A stretch of 64,000 nt of DNA, taken from Littorina saxatilis (Eukaryota; Mollusca; Gastropoda; Littorinimorpha; Littorinidae). The DNA lies in NCBI RefSeq assembly GCF_037325665.1, contig NC_090249.1:58064703-58128702 (forward strand), read 5' to 3'. The position numbers and the translations under genes are program-made. The first letter of the stretch is position 1. Every line of letters begins with the position of its first letter. Positions 29,228-40,574 of the stretch are shown piece by piece. A model generated the notes under the pieces. The model did not search any database. It was given only the letters and a program-made list of their open reading frames with translations, and had not been told where the DNA came from.

Positions 29228-29259
<32 letters not shown>

Positions 29260-29380
29260 CAAACTTACTTGTGAGAACTTACAACGAAGGAAAAACCGAG
29301 AAAAGGAGAAAAACAAGAGGCGAAGCCATCAAGGCTCACGTAAGAAATCGACAAACAGTAACACAAACTCAATCACTCCG

Positions 29381-29444
<64 letters not shown>

Positions 29445-29449
29445 GCACG

Positions 29450-29517
<68 letters not shown>

Positions 29518-30698
29518 GCATAGGTGAAACTGTGCAAGAAAGCGAGACACTAGATCTAGATCTGTCTGTCTGCATGTAGCCTACTTACAAGGACACGACT
29601 GCCAACCAGTCTCGGCGCGCTCAAAATAATAATGACCGAGACTTTCAGTACTTCCTTCGCGTGACGTCTAACCCTCTTACGTCATAATGTGACGTCAATG
29701 TAATGTGACGTCTTCAAATGTTAGAGTTTCTACCACAGACATACACACGCACAGACGCACGCACGCACGCACGCACAGACAGACAAAGTTACGATCGCAT
29801 AGGCTACACTTACGTGAGCCAAAAACAATAAGCCTGAAAGTAAATTTGGACATTTCTAATACTTAGGCGATAAAGGTTCATAGACCGAAAAATCGCAAAA
29901 TGAACGGGCAAACCGTGACGCTATCCCCGTGCACATACAGTAAAACCTGTCTCTAAAGGACACCCTTGGGTGGAGGGGCCGGGGCAATATTTTACAAAGA
30001 GCACCTAAAATGTACAAGACACTTTTTGTCAATCCTGGAGTATGTATTTACAGACCTGGGAACCCATACGATTTCACCGTACGCATGATTGTCAAGAATA
30101 CGCTCAGTACGGTCAGTGGGGAAAAAAATACGACGTTCGTTCCATGATAAACTGTCCGTATGTAGCAGGTGGCCGTTACAAAAAGGGTCCGCTAGACTCA
30201 GGATTTACTGTATTACACTTAATTGTATTAAAGTTCACGTGCAATCCACAGTAAAACTGAATGGCCTCCGTCAAATGTGTTCAAGACAAGAATCCATTGC
30301 GTTTGATAATACGCCTGTGACACAAAATTGCTGTTGAAGAAATATTCAAAAACTTAATTTGATGTTAACAGATCATGTAACATACTCACGTGTATCCCAT
30401 GACCTGTGTCCCTGCGGGTCAAGGTGCCCGCCCTTGACCTTCTCTCGACCCCACCCCCGTGAGTGCTGGTACCCTCCCCCTTCCCCGCCTTCATCACGGC
30501 GTCGCGGAGAGGGGGGTGTCTGAGGTGACCCTGGTGATGCTTGCCCCCGTGACCTTCGCCATGGTGTTGTTTGGCGTGGTCTCCATGGTGAGGCTTTCCG
30601 TGGTCGCCATGGTGATGTTTACCCCCGTGACCGTCGCCATGGTGATGTTTCTCTTGGTGATGGCCTGGTTCAAGGTCGTGTCCGGATTTTGTGCTCAT
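27277..30698 (-). CDS. Tctex1-domain dynein light chain (DYNLT5/TCTEX1D1-like), 3 coding exons
   Basis: Coding exons: 30698-30390, 29042-28908 and 27576-27277, all phase 0 with GT-AG introns, giving 247 aa. An acceptor (AG 30710-30709) nine bases upstream of the ATG shows a further 5' UTR exon exists. Residues about 1-60 are His/Gly-rich (many HHG, HGD and HHH units), a possible metal-binding or disordered head. Next comes a linker with [13 protein letters not shown], the motif that precedes the Tctex1 fold in DYNLT5-type proteins. The Tctex1 domain covers about 149-247 ([13 protein letters not shown]...[12 protein letters not shown]...SRCLWN...[15 protein letters not shown]) and ends at the usual C-terminus. 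Known family role: non-catalytic light chains of cytoplasmic or axonemal dynein. The specific complex is not deducible. The start of exon 2 and its acceptor are present in three tandem copies (29021-29200). Confidence 0.92.
27672..28065 (+). mobile_element. Structured retroposon family R (copy 2)
   Basis: The 12-bp direct repeat ATGCTTCCGGGT is at 27660-27671 and 28066-28077. Same start (ACCCCCCGCGGGTTAGGGGG), stem-loops and A-rich tail (CCAAATAAAGAAAGA) as the other copies. A C run of more than 30 bases (27965-27996) interrupts the 3' part. It lies in intron 2 of the dynein light-chain gene. Confidence 0.85.
28066..28907. other. Intron 2 remainder of the dynein light-chain gene
   Basis: No repeat family or additional conserved exon was found between 28078 and 28907. 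The Tctex1 alignment leaves no gap that would require one. Confidence 0.5.
29021..29200 (-). repeat. Three tandem copies of the exon 2 acceptor region (dynein light chain)
   Basis: GACTCTTGGGGTGCTTAGCCTGCAACACGG(G/A)GCACAT occurs at about 29023, 29095 and 29168, with TGTTTGTTTTGTTGTAACATTGTGTG spacers. On minus, each copy is a polypyrimidine-poor acceptor (TGTTGCAG) plus the first 18 bases of exon 2 (GCTAAGCACCCCAAGAGT). The copy nearest the rest of exon 2 (29042) is in frame with the gene. Confidence 0.85.
29231..29258. repeat. (GT)n microsatellite
   Basis: A pure GT run in intron 1 of the dynein light-chain gene. Confidence 0.9.
29312..29820 (-). mobile_element. HINE-like element family D (copy 3, full length)
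   Basis: Same termini as the 16477-16870 copy (AACAAGAGGCGAAGCC on plus at the left, CTTACGTGAGCC at the right), with the internal CA block expanded to about 125 bp (29384-29512). It contains TTACGTCATAATGTGACGTC. It lies in intron 1 of the dynein light-chain gene. Confidence 0.85.
29936..30212. mobile_element. MITE with 'TACAGTAAAACCTG' end
   Basis: The left end TACAGTAAAACCTGTC and right end CTCAGGATTTACTGTA are imperfect inverted repeats. Terminal CAGT resembles other Tc1/mariner/pogo-like MITEs in the window. It lies in intron 1 of the dynein light-chain gene. Confidence 0.5.
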
Positions 30699-31137
30699 TT
30701 TACGACCTCTGCAAAGAAAGCAAATACCATGACCGTGCGTGTTTGTGTTTATGTCACTGTTTATTTTTAAGAGATAATGTGTTTTAGTAGTATTTTACTG
30801 TGACAATACATCATGTTTGTTTTTTAAATTGTTTGTTGTGTGTGTGTGTGTGCCTGTCTGTCCGTCTATTTGTCCGTCTTTCTGTGTATCTGTCTGACAA
30901 AATGCATGAGTGCCCCTTTCCTTTACGATTTTCAATTCTTTTTTTTTCTTGTACTTTGTAGGGTTGTTCCCACTGCAGCAGGGCCGGTGAGTGAGTGTCT
31001 GGAATGCCTTTCATGTGTCACGTTGCTGTGGTATCAAAATGAATCCCGTCAAAAGTGCCTTGCAAGAACATTTAATACTTGTATCTTATCTACCAATACA
31101 CTTAATCTCGTACATAAATCCGCGGGGGAGGGGGGAG

Positions 31138-31510
<373 letters not shown>

Positions 31511-31965
31511 GGTGGCCGAATGGTAACGCACTTGCGCTCGGAAGCGAGAGGTTGCGAGTTCGACCCTGGGTCAGGGCGTTAGCAGTTTTCTCCTCCCTTT
31601 CCTAACCTAGGTGGTGGGTTCAAGTGCTAGTCTTTCGGATGAGACGAAAACCCGAGGTCCCTTCTTGTACACTACATTGGGGAGTGCACGTTAAAGATCC
31701 CACGATTGACAAAAGGGTCTTTCCGGGCAAAATTGTATCGGCATAGATAAAAAAAAATCCACCAAAATACCCGTGTGACTTGGAATAATAGGCCGTGAAA
31801 AGTAGGATATGCGCCGAAGTGGCTGCGATCTGCTGGTCGATGTGAATGCGTGATGTAGGCTATTGTGTAAAAAATTCCACCTCACACGGCATAAATAGAT
31901 CTATGCGCCTTGAGTCCGAGTCTGGAGATACGCGCGCGATATAAGACTCTTCATAAATCAAATCA
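31511..31965 (+). mobile_element. tRNA-headed SINE family S2 (full length)
   Basis: The head GGTGGCCGAATGGTAACG (A box) and GAGTTCGACCCTGGG (B box) read as a complete pol III promoter. The conserved centre CGTTAAAGATCCCACGATTG follows, with a 3' end GATATAAGACTCTTCATAAATCAAATCA. It is sandwiched between CT microsatellites. Confidence 0.85.
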
Positions 31966-32034
31966 GTCTCTCTCTCTCCTCTCCCTCCCTCTCTCTCTCC
32001 CTCTTTCTCTCCTCTCTCTATATCTCTCTCCTCT

Positions 32035-32102
<68 letters not shown>
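31966..32102. repeat. (CT)n microsatellite
   Basis: A CT-rich run directly following the SINE tail, pure from about 32042. Confidence 0.95.
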
Positions 32103-32106
<4 letters not shown>

Positions 32107-32968
32107 CCTGTTGCAGTCAGTTTTTATCAAGTAGAAAACGAAAGCTTGTCCGTGACTGTCTACAAACATGTAAACACTTACACTAGCGTGCACACTTTTT
32201 ATATTTAGTCAAGTTTTGACTAAATATTTTAACATCGAGGGGGAATCGAAACGAGGGTCGTGGTGTATGTGTATGTGTGTGTGTGTGTGTGTGCGTGCGT
32301 GCGTGCGTGTAGAGCGATTCAGACCAAACTACTGGACCGATCTTTATGAAATTTGACATGAGAGTTCCTGGGATTGATATCCCCATACGTTTTTTTCATT
32401 TTTTTTATAAATGTCTTTGATGACGTCATATCCGGCTTTTCGTGAAAGTTGAGGCGGCACTGTCACGCTCTCATTTTTCAACCAAATTGGTTGAAATTTT
32501 GGTCAAGTAATCTTCGACGAAGCCCGGGGTTCGGTATTGCATTTCAGCTTGGTGGCTTAAAAATTAATTAATGACTTTGGTCATTAAAAATCAGAAAATT
32601 GTAAAAAAAAATAAAAATTTATAAAACGATCCAAATTTACGTTTATCTTATTCTCCATCATTTGCTGATTCCAAAAACATATAAATATGTTATATTCGGA
32701 TTAAAAACAAGCTCTGAAAATTAAATATATAAAAATTATTATCAAAATTAAATTGTCCAAATCAATTTAAAAACACTTTCATCTTATTCCTTGTCGGTTC
32801 CTGATTCCAAAAACATATAGATATGATATGTTTGGATTAAAAACACGCTCAGAAAGTTAAAACAAAGAGAGGTACAGAAAAGCGTGCTATCCTTCTTAGC
32901 GCAACTACTACCCCGCTCTTCTTGTCAATTTCACTGCCTTTGCCATGAGCGGTGGACTGACGATGCTA

Positions 32969-35900
32969 TAGTGGGGCTCCTATGTTGCAAAATCATTCAA
33001 ATCATGCAACAAACACCAAATTAAGCAAATATGAAGAGTTTTATGTGCTTAACAAAACCTGATACAGAGCCATCGCGAAAAATAAAAAAATGGGTAGTTT
33101 TTAAACAATTTTTCAAAATGGCCGCCAGTGTAAACGGTTGGGTATGTTAGGCATATTTCACTTCATGTGATTAACAGCAAATTTGGCGTAAATGGACATT
33201 TGCTTTTGCTTAACAAAACCTGATACAGAGCCACCGTGAAAAAATTAAGAAATCAGTAGTTTTTTTACAATTTTCAAAATGGCCGCCAATAAAAGGGTAT
33301 TTAGGCATTTTTGATGCTACAAGACATTCTCTTGCAATAGAAACTAACACAAACACATTTTTAAACAAACAATACATGTATTGTTGGTGCAGAGAATGAT
33401 TGGACGGTGTGGGTGGCAGGGTTGAAGAATTTGTGGATTACCTAAACTGTGCAAAAATAAATATATTGCACCAATTTCCATACCAAAACGAAAACATTCA
33501 TTCCTGTGCTGTTATATTCAATGTATGCTATTGAGGGCACTCAACTTGGCTAACTGGAACACTTTTAAGATAAAAGGTGGCCTTTACATGGGTTATTTGA
33601 CCGCCGCCCAAATAAGGGTACCCCCAAAATAAAACTGATAAAAATGTAATGTATCAACTCAAAAGTCGACTAAAATTCATAATCGCTGTATTTCGAAAAC
33701 GTTGTTTGTTCTTATGTGTTTACACAACTAGCACATTCCGGCAAGTGTCTATACTCAAAAGAAACTTTGGCAGTACTTGAAACAACCATCTGTCATATAT
33801 ACATGCGAAGTCAAAAATATGTGGGATGTAAGCCAACAAACCTGTGGCAGTTTTTAAAATATTATTTCGTGAAGATTTGAAAGTGTACTCAAACGGTTGA
33901 ACTACGCCTCGTGCGTAGACACACATTCCTGAAAGTTTCAACGCAACCCACTTGGTCATTGCTAAAATACATGGATTTTAGTTGACTTGGGTATCCCTCA
34001 AATTTGACACATAAACATCTCATCCGTGAGATCGACACATACATCAGTAGGTACAATGGCACAACACTAGAAATATGCAAGATGGCGAAATAAAACAACC
34101 TGTTCTGGATGGATAATCAAGTTGACTTTCTCTTCGTATACAACAGTGACCCAGTTGTGCCTCAGGAATTGTCGGCTTTTTAAAAGGTACCCGAAGTTTT
34201 TGTCACATCTCTTTGTCACGTCAAGGGTATCCTTATTTTGACGGCGTAAATGATGATGTTAAAAAAAAATGTGCCAGATAGCGAAGATGCGAGCCTTTAA
34301 TGGCATAGACAGTTTGAATAAAATGACACAGGAATAAAAGTTTGAGTTGGGGTATGAAAATGGGTGCAATAATATTTTTGCACAGTTTAGATGCTGACAG
34401 TTTTCACAGGTATGCAAGCACATTTGCAGAGAGCTGTGCTCTGCAGTCCTTCTTAGCAGCATTTGCAGCGTTTTGTTGTACAGCTCTTCTTGCAGGCACA
34501 CCTCATGAGTTCTCGGCACACGCTGGATACCTCTTGAAAGCTCGTCCAGAATGACTCCCACTTTCCAGCCTTGAACTGCCAGCCCACAGAGTTGGGTGGT
34601 CTAATATGTACATGGCTCTTCTCAATCATGTCCTGCAGCAGCACCTCACTTGTAAGGGGATTATGGTCAATTTGGCAGCTCTTTTTACTGAAGAGGTACC
34701 GTCTAGCACTGTTTACACCCAGTACGTTGCTGGTTTTGTCCTACAGATGTACACCAAAAAGCTCTTGTGCTGCCCTGTCAGTGGTACTCAGCTTACAAAG
34801 AGGAGCAGACAACATGAAGAAAGTTTGAGTGACGTCTTCAAATGCTTGCCATACTTCCCAAGCCTTCTGATTCCCCAATACCATTGAAGAACGACATAGT
34901 GTCACAGCCTGTAAGGCTATGCAAAATGGGCAGACAGGGTGACTTCTCTTGGCCAATGGCTTTGGCAATGTGGCGATACACTTCACGAGCAGAAAAAAAC
35001 GCAACACAGCTGGAATGAGAAGCAGACTGTCTGGCCTCCTCTACATCCATGGTGCAGGAAATCAGCCTGTATTTGAATAATGTTTACTATCTCAGAGAGT
35101 CGGTCAAAGCCGGGTTAGCAAGTCTTCACACAACAGACCAAAATGAAAGAAAATTGTATTTCATGAATTCGTATAATTCTTACTGTTTCAGGTTAAAAAA
35201 CAAACAAACACAGTTTCCAGTGACCCAACTGATTCTGGAATCTTTCTGACCGCTACATTTATTTGCTTCAAACAGTCGCTAACAGAATGTTGACCATAGT
35301 GAGGGTTCGTACGTTAAACCCATCAAATTCACAGAGGTCGCTTACAAATGATGTGCAAACATGTTCCAATTAATACAAATAAAAATATCTTACTGTTAAG
35401 ATGTATTAGGTAACAAACCTTGATACAGTAGTACTACTACTAGTGAAATCGGCTCCCTTCTGTGGCACCGGAATAAATGCAGAACGCTTGTTCGGGAACC
35501 GGCATGTGGTGTAACTCTTGTATATATCCTGTAAAAATAAAATTCACACCAATGCACGGTCAACTTCAAATAAGCAAAAGGATGAGAAACAAGCAACAAA
35601 CCAAAATTGTAAAACTCAAAGAGCGGTACCTCTTCATTTTTCAAAACCACTTACATGTATCTCATTTGATTAGCATACACTGTATGCTTTTGTCTGTTAC
35701 CTACCGTCTTTGAAAGTTTGATCACAACACTGTAAAGACATGGGGAGTGGAGTGTTTTTATCTCCAGCTGGTCATCCTACTATCTGGCCTACCCTCACTC
35801 AGTTTTTGACTCTACCCCTCCCCACCTTATGGAAGTCCTTAACGTAGGCAGGACTAATCATTTATCATACCATGAACAATCTCTTTCTCCTCGCCTTTTA

Positions 35901-36566
35901 TTCAAAGTTCGTTTAATCTGTTTAAAATCACCAGCGTGGCGATCATGATTTCCTTACTTGTAATCAACAGATAGATCTAGATCTATCAGTATCACAATCC
36001 AGCTAATGGGAGCTATTGCAAGATTAAACAAAGTCTCTGCATTTCAGCGCTTCACCCGATGAATAACAGACCCCAGGGGAGAATTAAACATTAAAATGAT
36101 GTGACATTGGTGAATGAATGCGTATTCTTGAAAACTTACCTTCAGAAACGTTGTTTTCGCTCAAATCAAAACACCCAATGTTGCGGAGGCCGCCATCTTG
36201 AAGTTTCATGCTGCGGATATATAAAATTCTAAAAACGATCAAATTAAATACCAGAACACAAAAATACCCATAAGAGTATTTATTTCATGCATGTGTTATC
36301 AGCAAACAACTTCTGGTGCATGGTTAACCATTGAATTTTACATTTGCTGAGTTGGGAATATTTACTGCTGAGCGCTTTTGGTACGAACTTCGTCTGCTGT
36401 AAATGCAGCCTTTTATTCCCTATCAAAGACAAAAAAAACCGATTTCTGAAGTGGCTCTGTATCTGAAATCCCTTAAATAATTATAAGGAACAATATCACA
36501 AAGTATGGTGTTTGTTGCAAGATGTGAATGATTTATGAGTGCGTCTGCAACATACGAGCCCCACTA
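32969..36566 (-). mobile_element. TA-flanked DNA transposon with long imperfect TIRs, 3.6 kb
   Basis: The ends TAGTGGGGCTC(C/G)TATGTTGCA and complement extend about 60 bp with gaps (also CAACAAACACC). TA flanks it on both sides (32967-32968 and 36567-36568). Removing the element plus one TA restores GATGCTACGAG, exactly the sequence of the uninterrupted family A copies. Subterminal repeats (AAAACCTGATACAGAGCC and AAAATGGCCGCCA, twice each at 33050-33290) flank the left arm. A degenerate minus-strand gene lies at about 34400-35060. TSD and target resemble Tc1/mariner, but the coding region is not a recognisable DDE/D transposase. Confidence 0.85.
34400..35060 (-). pseudogene. 'TGCDT' family gene fragment within the 3.6-kb transposon
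   Basis: On the minus strand: MDVEEARQSA, then LPILHSLTGCDTMSFFNGIG, then SARRYLFSKK-like sequence, then PPNSVGWQFKAGKWESFWTS and a Cys-rich end (RCACKKSCTTKRCKCC). I recognise the order 'H-x-x-TGCDT ... NxARxxLF ... GW ... W ... Cys-rich CKC' from uncharacterised, multi-copy proteins of many animals. Their function is unknown to me. The pieces lie in more than one frame, so this copy is decayed unless short introns were missed. A possible first exon with ATGGCGGCC lies near 36195. Confidence 0.5.
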
Positions 36567-36651
36567 TACGAGTAAAATGGCATTGCGTTTCATTCTGTGA
36601 GTTCGACAGCTACTTGACTAAATATTGTATTTTCGCCTTACGCGACTTGTT

Positions 36652-37499
36652 TTTAATTAAAATGGGGGTCCTTAACGTCCTCACAGGAAATTTTCCTTTT
36701 AGGGACCATGAGTTGGTGATACGCTAAAATAATATATATACTTACACATCTTTCAAGTCATTTGTGTACTTTTATTTCTAATGGAAAGAACTAAAATGCC
36801 TGGAAAGCCTGCATTAAAAACAAATCCATGCAAAGAGTAAAGGGAATCGAAGTCGTATTTGTGTTACTCCATCATTTTTGAATGGGATTAAAATACGTCT
36901 TACTGTCATAAACGTTTAGTACTCAGTGGTACTAACACGAATAGTGGTGATCATCAAAGGGGAATAATCGTAGCTTTGGGATAAAAACAAGCAGACGATC
37001 TCTAAAGGTTGAGCCCAGCTGATAAAAGATCCCCTAGAAACCGCATGCCAAATGGTATTTGATCTGTCCGCGACATAAGTGGTGGTTTAGTGGTCAGTAT
37101 TGTTCGTTGTCTGGCGACGACACCATCCGGTGTGACGTTTTCATCTTTCGCCGTCACAGTGTTGATATTTCCGGCTTCTCAGTCGGCCTCGAGTCGTTGA
37201 TCTAGTATAAACTCTACACTGAACAAAAAAAACACCCTTCGACAGTACTGATGAGCGACCTTGTATACCTTACATTCATGGGGCCAAATTTGTCCAACCA
37301 ATTTGTTTTATTTAACTTAGAAATTTGATTCATCCTAAAATGTTTTTCTTCTTACTCAAGGGACGTAACCACTCAGTACACGTTTTCGAAGAATTCGATT
37401 TTGGGGGTGAAATCTATTAAATTTTACCACCAATTTTCTTCACATGCAAGAAACTGACATGCTTTTCGTCCATAAATAATTTCACTTCTTAATTTTACC
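36652..37499. other. Intergenic, nothing recognised
   Basis: No gene, terminal repeat or tandem array is seen. The only open frames are short. Confidence 0.5.
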
Positions 37500-37702
37500 G
37501 AAGATACAAGTTGAAGGCGCCTAAGCCTCTAGGGGGGTCCGGGGGCATGCCCCCCCGGAAATTTTTTTTATCCAAACAAGCAAAATAGAGCTATCTGGTG
37601 CATCCTGAGCCAATAAATTACCTCTCTTTTGGGGGGGGGGGGTGGGGGGGGGGTTACGTAACCCGTGTTACCCCCCCCCCCCCCCCCCCAGATCCGCCCT
37701 TG
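37500..37702 (-). mobile_element. M8 GC-rich MITE fragment
   Basis: Holds the M8 landmarks in reverse: GGCGCCTAAGC, GGTCCGGGGGCATGCCCCCC, the 'GAGCTATCTGGTGCATCCTGAG' region and the end CAGATCCGCCCTTGC. The other terminus is missing. Confidence 0.7.
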
Positions 37703-37778
37703 CACATACCAGACATCATCAGCCTGACTGCTTCATGAGCACAGTGGTAATACCGTGCAATTTTACAGATTGACATTA

Positions 37779-37976
37779 GGGTCTTTCCTGGCAAAATTGC
37801 TTAGGCACAGTTAATAATTGTCTACCTATACCCGTGTGACTTGGAATAATAGGCCGTGAAAGGTAAATATGCGCCGAAATGGCTGCAATCTACTGGCCGT
37901 ATAAAATTTCATCTCACACGGCATCACTGCAGAGCGCCTAGAACTGTGCCCACAGAATATGCGCGATATAAGACTC

Positions 37977-38022
<46 letters not shown>
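37779..38022 (+). mobile_element. S2-body SINE, 5'-truncated, (ATTG)n tail
   Basis: Matches the 3' half of the S2 body (GGGTCTTTCCTGGCAAAATTG to CGCGATATAAGACTC) and ends in about eleven ATTG units. It is the same tail type as the 26664-27072 copy. Confidence 0.85.
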
Positions 38023-38066
38023 CAGCCCAACTGTTGATTCTTGGTATGTGTCCGAGTGGAAGGATG

Positions 38067-38204
38067 ATTCCCCGAAAGCGGCGTATGGCTGCCTAAATGG
38101 CGGGGTAAAAACGGTCATACACGTAAAATTCCACTCGTGCAAAAAACACGTAGTGTACGTGGGAGTTTCAGCCCACGAACGAAGAAGAAGAAGAAGAAGA
38201 AGAA
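38067..38204 (+). mobile_element. S1 SINE, 5'-truncated
   Basis: The 11-bp direct repeat GTGGAAGGATG is at 38056-38066 and 38205-38215. It contains only the 3' 130 bp of the S1 body and a (GAA)n tail. Confidence 0.9.
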
Positions 38205-38659
38205 GTGGAAGGATGGTCTTAAACCGTTTACACACCCTCACACATGCATGGTGTTTCGCTTGGATTACTCGGGAAGGAAAAAGTCTCTGTGCCGCAGTAC
38301 AAAACAATTATGTTATTACACCCTATGTTTATTACGGGCCGCAAGTCGTCAAGCTGGCTCTCGAATATCACTCAACCCCTGTTTTTAGTGTCTCTCCAAA
38401 AATGCAAGCTAAGAGTGGAGAGGTTACTGAATAACGGGTACGAATATAGGGTAGAAAATAGAACATCATTTTTTTACGTTTGAGCGTTCAAGCAGGAGTA
38501 CACAACGAAGATATTTACTCTTCCCACGGGCTTACATTGCAATATGCGCAGAGTGCTGTGCATGAAATGGCATTTAAGTAAATTTATACACAGTAAATAT
38601 CAAGACTGGTAATGAAGATTACACACATAAACACTGAAATATAAACACACACACACACC

Positions 38660-38921
38660 AAGGGCGGATCTGGGGGGGGGGGGGGTTACACGGGTTACGT
38701 AACCCCCACCCACCCACCCACCCACCCAAAAACTGAGAGGTAATTTATTGGCTCAGGATGCACCAGATAGCTCTATTTTGCTTCTTTGGATAACAAAAAT
38801 TTCCTGGGGGGGCATGCCCCCGGACCCCCCTAGATGCTTAGGCGCCTTTGGCGCCGTCAACTTGTATCTTCGCAGTCATTTTGTAACCCCCCCCCCCTCC
38901 AAAGTGAATTGATCCACCCTT
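38660..38921. mobile_element. M8 GC-rich MITE
   Basis: The ends AAGGGCGGATC and GATCCACCCTT are inverted. Inside are G and C runs, TTACGTAACCCC, GGGGGGCATGCCCCCGG and TTAGGCGCCTTTGGCGCC. Confidence 0.75.

Positions 38922-38925
<4 letters not shown>

Positions 38926-38978
<53 letters not shown>
38926..38978. repeat. (CA)n microsatellite
   Basis: A pure CA run adjoining the M8 MITE right end. Confidence 0.95.
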
Positions 38979-38979
<1 letters not shown>

Positions 38980-39059
38980 AGGGAGAGAGAAAGAGAGAGG
39001 GAGGGGGGGGGAGAACCAAAAATATTTTTATATTAAGAAATCCATGTTTTTGACAAATA

Positions 39060-39660
39060 TACTTTTGGTCGTAGTTTTTGGAACACAAGAAATAGAATCT
39101 CATTCTTAGGTCAGAACAGATGTTAGCATGTGGCAGTTCTGGTACTACAACATATTTAACTTCTTTTTCCCATATATATAATGTCCTCTCATTTCAGTAT
39201 AAAGCAGAAACATTCTAATTTGTTTCTTTCTTTTTTTCGAGTTTCGTTTTTGCACGTTAAAGCACAGCTCACACGGATAACCTGATAAAAACTGACACAC
39301 ATACACATACACAATGTGAGATTTAAAAAAAAATGCAACACGATATTCAGCGCAAAAAAAGTCAACAAGAAAAAAATCCACTTACATACAGTGAAACAAT
39401 AACCGTCCAAGAAGTCAAACAAGCCAGCAAATTTCTCCTAGCTTCCCGACTGACTCGGGGGCAAACGACAGTTTAGCTAGCAGTGTTGGCATCGTCACCC
39501 ACCCAGGGTGCATTAATAACACAATGCGCTATCGTGTTGATATGGTGCACCTGTAACAAGTCCACAGAAACTTTGTGCTCCGCTCATTGATAAGGTAACT
39601 GGGCAAACCTCGAAGGCAGAGCGGGTATTTTACAGGGTGCGAGACTGAGTACGGGGTTCT
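39060..39660. other. Intergenic, nothing recognised
   Basis: A/T-rich sequence without supported genes or repeat termini. Confidence 0.5.
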
Positions 39661-39667
39661 GGTAGGA

Positions 39668-39859
39668 TACAGTGGAACCTCCCTTCTAAGACTGCAAACA
39701 CTATCGAGAAAGTCAGATCCTATTTGAGGAATTAAAGTGTCTTAAAATGGAAGTGAACTTACGGAAGCTTTGAACAGAAAGTCTGACAAATCTGTGTCCG
39801 AAATCGGGGTTGGATAGTGTGGGTGGAATTATTCTAAAAATAGGGGGACTACCGCTGTA
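39668..39859. mobile_element. CAGTGGAACC MITE (family M4), diverged
   Basis: The left end TACAGTGGAACCTCCCTT and right end AGGGGGACTACCGCTGTA are imperfect inverted repeats. The internal GTCTTAAAATGGAAGTGAACTTACGG matches M4. Confidence 0.7.
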
Positions 39860-40574
39860 CATAGGTAAGCGTGTGGTTAGGTGTGGTCAGGACAAGGGAC
39901 GGTGTAATGTGGACTTCAATTCTGTTTGCTGAAACATATCCTTTAATGCTATTAGGAATAGCCATACCAGTATGTGAAATGTTTGTAAGGACTGGGAATG
40001 TTGGTTCTTGGTTGTTAACGTCCCTCCAACAATATTGGCTTATACTGAACCGGCGCCGGGACTTGGTGGTCAAGAACCTCGAGGAATAAGGTGAAAACGG
40101 TACGTATGCAACACCCCCCCCCCCCCTCCGACCCCCCTTCCCCCGATGACCTTCCGGCATAAAGAGGGAGAACAAGAAACCAATCAATCAATTGTTTATC
40201 TGTTACCGATTGTTTCGATATTTGTGCTGGTCAGTGAAACTGTCAATTTTGAACATGACCCGTATTATATTAAAAGCATTGTGAGGCGATATATATATGC
40301 CTAAAGACTCATTTTTTGTTCTCTCTTTCTTTCTTTCTTTCTTCTCCCCACCCCCCCACCCCCAGTTATGGAGAGGTTTGACTGTACCTTCCTTCCCGTG
40401 TACAAAAAACAAATCATGTACCACAACAGATGTGTCCAAGAATTAACATGACATAAAACATCCTTCCACTTGCACACACACCGACAATCAAGACTATCAC
40501 TGTTTCCGGGACAGAGTGGACATTTTTTGCTGAACTAATTTCTCAGAATTAACACAGGTGTCAATTATAAAATC

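Larger units (their letters stand above)
32200..36651 (+). mobile_element. HINE-like element family A (copy 2), split by a 3.6-kb transposon
   Basis: The 5' part is 32200-32968 and the 3' part 36567-36651 (CATTCTGTGAGTTCGAC, CTTGACTAAATATTG, CGCCTTACGCGACTTGTT). Both match the other family A copies, and joining them restores the order seen at 56809-57644. The early (GT)n tract and TGACGTCATATCCGG motif are present. Confidence 0.85.

Noticed and set aside
29136-29579. Frames of alternating His/Thr or Cys/Val around the CA block
   Set aside because: Microsatellite translation within a mobile element and intron; no conserved sequence.
32969-36566. 3.6-kb element as a virus-like or LTR element
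   Set aside because: It has TIRs and a TA duplication, no LTRs, and no capsid, envelope or reverse-transcriptase-like coding.
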